IMG/VR virus record: IMGVR_UViG_3300032134_000020
Span: 1-24,353 of that record
Source: a virus
Reading direction: 5' to 3' (one strand)
Length of the DNA stretch: 24,353 bases
Both the position numbers and the translations under genes were made by a program. This document shows, piece after piece, positions 20,800 to 24,353 of the stretch. Every line of letters starts with the position of its first letter. Position 1 is the stretch's first letter. The notes beneath the pieces were generated by a model. The model was not told the origin of the DNA. It saw only the letters and a list, made by a program, of their open reading frames with translations, and searched no databases.

Positions 20800-21762
20800 A
20801 TGTCTGTAGGAACTTCGGCGGGTTACGACAATTTATCAGGTGGTAAATGGAACCCGTCTATATTCAGCCAGAAAGTCCTTAAATTCTTCCGTAGAGCGTC
20901 GGTTGCTGAAGCAATTACAAATACCGACTATTCGGGAGAAATCGAGAACTTTGGCGATACAGTGAAGATTATTAAGGAACCAACGGTTTCTGTATCTTCA
21001 TACACCCGTGGTGCTGTCGTCAATACCCAAGACCTCACTGACACTGAAATTACCTTGACCGTTGATCAGGGCAATTACTTTGCTTTTAAGGTTGACGATA
21101 TTGAAGAACGTCAGAGCCATGTTAACTGGGAATCACTAGCAACTTCTTCGGGTGCGTACTCGTTGAAGAAGGCTTTTGATTATAACATTCTAAAAGAGAT
21201 TAACGACAGTGCTGTTCAAGGCACTGCGACCACTGATACTGGTGCGGCTGGTGCTGCTATTTCCTGTAATACAGGTAATGAATGCGCCAACTATCTCGCT
21301 CGTATGGCTCAACAGCTTGATGCGAACGATGTACCGCAGGAGAATCGGTGGTTTGTCGCTAACTCTGGATTCTACGAGATTTTGAAACAGGCCGATGCTA
21401 AGTTGATGGACGCTAGTGTTACTGGTGAGAACCAATCAGCTTTGATGAATGGTGCTGTCACTGCTCGTAAGATTCATGGTTTCACGTTGTACCAAACTAA
21501 CGTCATCCAGACCGGCTCTGCCGGTACGGCTGCTGCGTTTACGTTTGGCCCATCTGCGACCAGTGGCGAGACTACTTGTCTTGCTGGTCATATGAGTGCA
21601 GTCTGCACCGCTTCGCACATTGCAAAAACCGAAGTCATCCGTGACCCTGATAGCTTTGCTGACATTGTACGTGGTCTCCACGTCTTTGGCCGTAAGGTTC
21701 TTCGTGGTTCCGGTAGTGGCTACAAGGGCGTCCTTCAGGGCGTCGTTGATTTGAACACGTAA
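20800..21762 (+). CDS. major capsid protein (HK97 fold)
   Basis: 320 aa. Typical features: N-terminal arm with FSQKVLKFFRRASVAEAITNTDYSG (about 22-45), FGDTVKIIKEPTVSV, a P-domain-like segment LTVDQGNYFAFKVDDIEERQS (about 86-106), a helical spine, and VPQENRWFVANSGFYEIL (about 178-195). The C-terminal part contains RKIHGFTLYQTN and the final strand with HVFGRKVLRGSG. AAAGGAG is well placed before the ATG. Codon use differs visibly from neighbours (nine of eleven Arg codons are CGT, many GTC/GGC/GAC codons), as expected for the most highly expressed protein. Confidence 0.93.
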   Translation: MSVGTSAGYDNLSGGKWNPSIFSQKVLKFFRRASVAEAITNTDYSGEIENFGDTVKIIKEPTVSVSSYTRGAVVNTQDLTDTEITLTVDQGNYFAFKVDDIEERQSHVNWESLATSSGAYSLKKAFDYNILKEINDSAVQGTATTDTGAAGAAISCNTGNECANYLARMAQQLDANDVPQENRWFVANSGFYEILKQADAKLMDASVTGENQSALMNGAVTARKIHGFTLYQTNVIQTGSAGTAAAFTFGPSATSGETTCLAGHMSAVCTASHIAKTEVIRDPDSFADIVRGLHVFGRKVLRGSGSGYKGVLQGVVDLNT

Positions 21763-21776
21763 GGGAGGACTAAACT

Positions 21777-22259
21777 ATGGCTACTTTTAATGCTACGCAT
21801 TCAGGCGGCGGTACTGCTGGTCACCCTTCTGGTGTCGCTAACGCCTATGTTATGACTTCACCTGTTTATGACGCAGTAGATAATACTGATTTGTCTCAAG
21901 GTGATATCGTACAACTTATGGATGTTCCTGCTGATACTATGATTATCGGCGGGTGTATCGAAACTCTTGAAGCATCTGGTAATGGTCAGATCACGTTCGA
22001 TGTGGGCTTTACTGGTGGAGATGTTGATTGTCTTGTTGATGGTGCAGCCTCTACGGCTATTATTACACCATTTCTAAGTGCAGCGTCTGGGGCAACTGCC
22101 TCTAATGCAGTATTGCTTACTGCTGCTGATACGATTGATCTTCTTGTTATTGATGGTGGATCAAGCCATTCGGCTGCATGGCGTTTTCGAGCGCATGTCG
22201 TACTGGTTGATGTATCTAAGAACCCTGTTGAATCCGCTACGGTGACGACGGGTACGTAA
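21777..22259 (+). CDS. probable head decoration or virion-associated protein
   Basis: 160 aa, 14 bases after the capsid gene with a strong AGGGAGGA ribosome site. The sequence is beta-rich and Gly/Ala/Thr/Ser-rich with an N-terminal Gly/His segment (HSGGGTAGHPSGVANAY), central strands (IVQLMDVPADTMIIGGCIE, ITFDVGFTGG) and C-terminal AWRFRAHVVLVDVS. Proteins of this size and composition right behind the capsid gene usually decorate or stabilise the head. Its codon use resembles that of the capsid gene, suggesting similar high expression. No exact family can be named. Confidence 0.7.
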   Translation: MATFNATHSGGGTAGHPSGVANAYVMTSPVYDAVDNTDLSQGDIVQLMDVPADTMIIGGCIETLEASGNGQITFDVGFTGGDVDCLVDGAASTAIITPFLSAASGATASNAVLLTAADTIDLLVIDGGSSHSAAWRFRAHVVLVDVSKNPVESATVTTGT

Positions 22260-22277
22260 CGCTTGAGTAAAGGTTTT

Positions 22278-22302
22278 GTAGGGTTCCTTTCAAAAACCCT
22301 AC
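22278..22302 (+). terminator. hairpin after the capsid genes, possible weak terminator
   Basis: GTAGGGTT (22278-22285) and AACCCTAC (22295-22302) form eight perfect pairs with a nine-base loop, right after the decoration gene. CTCTTT follows a few bases later but there is no real T-tract, so partial termination or transcript protection, setting a high capsid-to-downstream ratio, is more likely than full termination. Confidence 0.45.
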
Positions 22303-22340
22303 GCTACCCTCTTTGCTGTGTTCAAATTATGAGGTAACAA

Positions 22341-23009
22341 ATGTTTTTAAAGCTACTAGACGAAGAAGATACAACCTTTTTACGAAACCAACTTACGAAT
22401 AAGAAATTCGCAGATGGAAAGAAAACACAAGCTATTAGTAAGCTCTATGATATCAAACAGAATAAAGAAACTATCGTTCCTGAAAGAGTTAGAAAATACC
22501 TAATCGATCTTCTGTATAATAACTCATATATAGATTCAGTCTACTGTCCTAATAGAGTGTCAGTTAATTTTTATAACAGGTATACTGTAGGAGACTTTTA
22601 CGATTATCATATAGACTCATTCAAAGCATCACCAAAGTCTAATAATGTTTTCTATGACTACGGGTTCTCAATTAACTTGAATGATGATTATGAAGGTGGA
22701 GAGTTTATCATAAAGACAGAAGCAGGAGAAGTTGGTACTCAGTTACAAGCGGGACAAGCGGCTGTATTTCCAATTATCTTCCCGCATAAGGTAGGCAAGG
22801 TTACTAAGGGCGTAAGAGAAAATATTATAGGGTGGTTTTCATCAAATGTATCGTATGAGCAATTCTTTATATTAAAGCATCTACAGGAATCAGCAATGAC
22901 ACTTACAAGACTGATGAAAGAAGATGATGCTACAGCAGAAGTATACAATGAGTTACTCTTGAATAATACACTTGTTCAAAACTATTTAAAGAAACTTTGG
23001 GGGAAATAA
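22341..23009 (+). CDS. 2-oxoglutarate/Fe(II)-dependent oxygenase (PKHD-type)
   Basis: 222 aa. The double-stranded beta-helix residues are all visible: HxD as H90 and D92 in YDYHIDSF, the strand FSINLNDDYEGGEF (109-122), distal His149 in FPHKV, and Arg159 in GVREN for 2-oxoglutarate binding, followed by IGWFSS. This matches PiuC/YbiX-like PKHD hydroxylases. The C-terminal 50 residues are helical. It would use 2-oxoglutarate, O2 and Fe(II) to hydroxylate a protein or small molecule; the substrate is unknown. Such genes are frequent auxiliary genes in marine phages. GAGG stands upstream of the ATG, after the hairpin that follows the capsid block. Confidence 0.88.
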   Translation: MFLKLLDEEDTTFLRNQLTNKKFADGKKTQAISKLYDIKQNKETIVPERVRKYLIDLLYNNSYIDSVYCPNRVSVNFYNRYTVGDFYDYHIDSFKASPKSNNVFYDYGFSINLNDDYEGGEFIIKTEAGEVGTQLQAGQAAVFPIIFPHKVGKVTKGVRENIIGWFSSNVSYEQFFILKHLQESAMTLTRLMKEDDATAEVYNELLLNNTLVQNYLKKLWGK

Positions 23010-23010
23010 A

Positions 23011-23451
23011 ATGGCAGATAAAAAGAAGAGAAGTACAGGTTTTCAAGAACGTCTTAAAAAAGGAACTGTAAGAAAAGAATACGATAAAAAACTTAAAGAC
23101 AGGGCTTCTGCTAAAAAGAAAAAAGAAGATAAAGAGAAACGTCTTTCAGATGCTAGACATACGGCAAATATTGAAGCTGCTATACAAAAAAAACAAGTTC
23201 ATAAAACTGCGCTGAAAGAAGCTACAGAACAAGATGATTGGTCAATGAAACCTAGTTCTCCACTAGGAAAATATATGGAACACTATATTTCCAAAAATAT
23301 ACTTGATGATATAAGAAAAAAAGAACGTATGGATGATCCTTCATATAAATCAAAGATGAGTACAAGACCAGATAAAGAACTGGGTCGAAAATCAGGCGGC
23401 TATGTTAAAAAATATGCTAAAGGCGGTGGAGTACGAAAGGTACGAGCATGA
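23011..23451 (+). CDS. basic 146-aa protein with C-terminal KKYAKGGGVRK tag
   Basis: Lys/Arg/Asp-rich throughout, with an N-terminal KKKRSTGF, predicted long charged helices (residues 20-75) and the C-terminal tag GGYVKKYAKGGGVRKVRA. No catalytic family recognised. It starts one base after the oxygenase stop and overlaps the next gene as ATGA. Its tag is almost identical, in protein and DNA, to that of the next gene, pointing to duplication of the 3' end. Location suggests a small virion or assembly protein. Confidence 0.75.
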   Translation: MADKKKRSTGFQERLKKGTVRKEYDKKLKDRASAKKKKEDKEKRLSDARHTANIEAAIQKKQVHKTALKEATEQDDWSMKPSSPLGKYMEHYISKNILDDIRKKERMDDPSYKSKMSTRPDKELGRKSGGYVKKYAKGGGVRKVRA

Positions 23452-23452
23452 C
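23395..23452 (+). repeat. 58-bp tag repeat, copy 1
   Basis: From GGCGGCTATGTT to the CATGAC gene junction. It differs from copy 2 (23706-23763) at only five positions as I count them. It encodes the C-terminal tag plus the ATGA junction. Confidence 0.85.
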
Positions 23453-23762
23453 GGATATAAAGGACATGCTAAAAACTCCTAAAAAAGGAGGGTGGACACA
23501 AGAAGCAACAGAAGCGTATATGGTTAAGCATGGTATTAAAACTCTCGAAGAATTAGTAAAGTTAGTTTCTGGTCCAGAGAAAAAGAAACCAGATAGTTGG
23601 TCAAAGAAAGCAAGGACTGCAAAAGTCCCAAGAACAGGAAAACAAGATAAGGAAATGAGGGAACAAGGGGGTGGCCAATATGGACAGCCATATAGTAACG
23701 CACATGGCGGCTATATTAAGAAATACGCTAAAGGCGGTGGAGTACGAAAGGTACGAACATGA
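23448..23762 (+). CDS. basic 104-aa protein with C-terminal KKYAKGGGVRK tag
   Basis: Starts at an ATGA overlap. Residues 1-45 form a small domain (GWTQEATEAYMVKHGIKTLEELVKLV, a winged-helix- or SAP-like two-helix pattern). Then comes a Lys-rich linker (KKKPDSWSKKARTAK), a Gly/Gln stretch and the tag GGYIKKYAKGGGVRKVRT. No known function. It is joined to the previous gene by the shared tag and to the next by another ATGA-type overlap, so the three are one translational unit. Confidence 0.75.
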   Translation: MTDIKDMLKTPKKGGWTQEATEAYMVKHGIKTLEELVKLVSGPEKKKPDSWSKKARTAKVPRTGKQDKEMREQGGGQYGQPYSNAHGGYIKKYAKGGGVRKVRT

Positions 23763-23763
23763 C
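23706..23763 (+). repeat. 58-bp tag repeat, copy 2
   Basis: Second copy of the tag-encoding block, 311 bases after the first. Most differences from copy 1 are third-position changes that keep the protein tag, so the peptide itself seems to be under selection. Confidence 0.85.
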
Positions 23764-23947
23764 ATGTAATAATTGTGAATGTGATAACTGTCCTGACGAG
23801 TGTAATTGTGAGAACTGCACTCCTGAACAGTGTGAATGTAAGAAGGAAGCTGTTAAGCCTCAAGACGATTTCGGATATATAAGTAAAATGAATGGTAGTT
23901 CTTATGTTCCTACTTTTCATGACTATCTTCGTCAATTTGTATTGTAG
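23759..23947 (+). CDS. metallothionein-like Cys-rich protein, 62 aa
   Basis: Nine Cys in the first 27 residues (positions 3, 6, 8, 11, 15, 17, 20, 25, 27) arranged as CXXC and CXC, with almost no hydrophobic residues between them. This is a metallothionein-like metal cluster. The C-terminal 35 residues are ordinary and Cys-free (FGYISKMNGSSYVPTFHDY). It starts inside the previous gene's stop (ATGACATG). It might bind zinc or copper, or be a structural metal clasp in the particle. No exact family known to me. Confidence 0.72.
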   Translation: MTCNNCECDNCPDECNCENCTPEQCECKKEAVKPQDDFGYISKMNGSSYVPTFHDYLRQFVL

Positions 23948-23974
23948 GTATTAAAATCTATAGGATAGACATGA

Positions 23975-24241
23975 ATGGCATGGAGATGGACTGCACTCAT
24001 AGTATATCTGGTAATCTGTATATATGATTTCGTAGTTGTACCAGTATGGTTCGGACTAAATAGACCAGACCTTTCTACTTTCGTTTCGTACATAACAACA
24101 ATTCAAGACCCACTAGTACAGCTAGAGTTAATGAAGAAGATGACAGGACAGCATAACCCCTTTACTCTTATGGGAGGTGGCTTATTCCATCTAGCTTTCG
24201 GAGCATTACTTACCGGCTCAGTATTCGGTAAAGAAAAATAA
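23975..24241 (+). CDS. membrane protein, candidate holin
   Basis: 88 aa. N-terminal transmembrane helix (about 5-26, TALIVYLVICIYDFVVVPVWFG), a central amphipathic or weakly hydrophobic helix (35-57), and a C-terminal transmembrane helix (64-83, FTLMGGGLFHLAFGALLTGSVFG) with a short charged tail GKEK. Size and helix pattern fit small phage holins, and proteins that begin with this W-R-W...YDFVVVP arrangement are commonly annotated so in marine phages. No endolysin lies in the window, so lysis function is inferred. AGGAT lies about nine bases before the ATG. Confidence 0.65.
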   Translation: MAWRWTALIVYLVICIYDFVVVPVWFGLNRPDLSTFVSYITTIQDPLVQLELMKKMTGQHNPFTLMGGGLFHLAFGALLTGSVFGKEK

Positions 24242-24259
24242 TGATTAACGGGGATAAAA

Positions 24260-24353
24260 GTGCCTACTAAAAAAGATTCAAGACTTACGAGAGCAGGAGT
24301 ATCTGGTTACAATAAACCTAAGAGAACTCCTAAGCATCCTAAAAAGTCTCATG
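24260..24353 (+). CDS. DUF6321-type phage protein, N-terminal fragment
   Basis: GTG start with GGGGAT upstream. The 31 visible residues include KKDSRLTRAGVSGYNKPKR and TPKHPKKSH, the characteristic opening of a short basic protein (about 90-100 aa, DUF6321 as I recall it) found in many phages of aquatic bacteria. The gene runs off the right end. Function unknown. Confidence 0.75.
   Translation, partial: MPTKKDSRLTRAGVSGYNKPKRTPKHPKKSH

Noticed and set aside
22278-22310. Strong rho-independent terminator after the capsid genes
   Set aside because: The stem is good but no T-tract follows; listed only as a possible weak terminator.
1-24353. CRISPR array, insertion sequence, integrase or phage RNA polymerase
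   Set aside because: No regularly spaced repeats, transposase, integrase or T7-type RNA polymerase motifs are visible on either strand.

Overview
The window is a piece of a tailed double-stranded DNA phage genome. It is AT-rich and densely packed, with strong Shine-Dalgarno sequences and many ATGA or TAATG gene overlaps. It combines a T7-type replication set (family A DNA polymerase, primase-helicase, gp2.5-like single-stranded DNA-binding protein, PD-(D/E)XK nucleases) with a P22/HK97-type head module (terminase, a portal of about 700 aa, scaffold, capsid). I see no phage RNA polymerase and no integrase. The good promoters are host sigma70-like, so transcription probably uses the host enzyme. 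The style resembles podoviruses of marine Gram-negative bacteria (HMO-2011-like is my best guess), but the host cannot be read from the sequence and the tail genes lie outside the window.

Layout. Everything from 1 to about 11137 is on the minus strand; everything from 12188 to the end is on the plus strand. Read in the direction of transcription, the left arm starts with an accessory block (ArdC-like antirestriction protein, a 55-aa protein, a Gp88-family protein, a HicA-like small protein and a ribbon-helix-helix-like small protein; 8761-11137). A zone of very small genes with several TTGACA-type promoters follows (6752-8644): a two-helix membrane protein, a candidate lipoprotein, a DnaJ-type zinc-knuckle protein and others. 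Then comes the replication module: nuclease, DNA polymerase, single-stranded DNA-binding protein, a tRNA-like element, a Cas4/RecB-like exonuclease, primase-helicase, a second small nuclease and a DUF3310 protein cut by the window edge.

The control region, 11138-12187, separates the two arms. It holds two nearly identical 30-bp promoter copies in inverted orientation (11716-11745 leftward, 11976-12005 rightward), each with a TGAC...GTCA operator-like palindrome over the -35 and spacer. It also holds CATAAG repeats, overlapping inverted repeats with a T-tract, a Fur-box-like palindrome and a G-rich tract. The rightward transcript begins with a leader of about 175 nt. That leader can fold into hairpins, a possible pseudoknot and a helix that competes with sequestration of the first gene's Shine-Dalgarno sequence. 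This riboswitch-like arrangement is the most interesting item in the window.

Right arm: HNH protein, small and large terminase, a long Ala/Lys-rich histone-like protein, two small genes (one membrane protein), portal with an out-of-frame overlapping gene at its 3' end, an Ala/Gly-rich acidic protein, scaffold, major capsid protein, a probable head decoration protein, a 2-oxoglutarate/Fe(II) oxygenase, two small basic proteins sharing an almost identical C-terminal tag, a metallothionein-like Cys-rich protein, a candidate holin and the start of a DUF6321-type protein. Terminase, portal, scaffold and capsid proteins build and fill the head; the left arm supplies replication and probably early host takeover and anti-defence.
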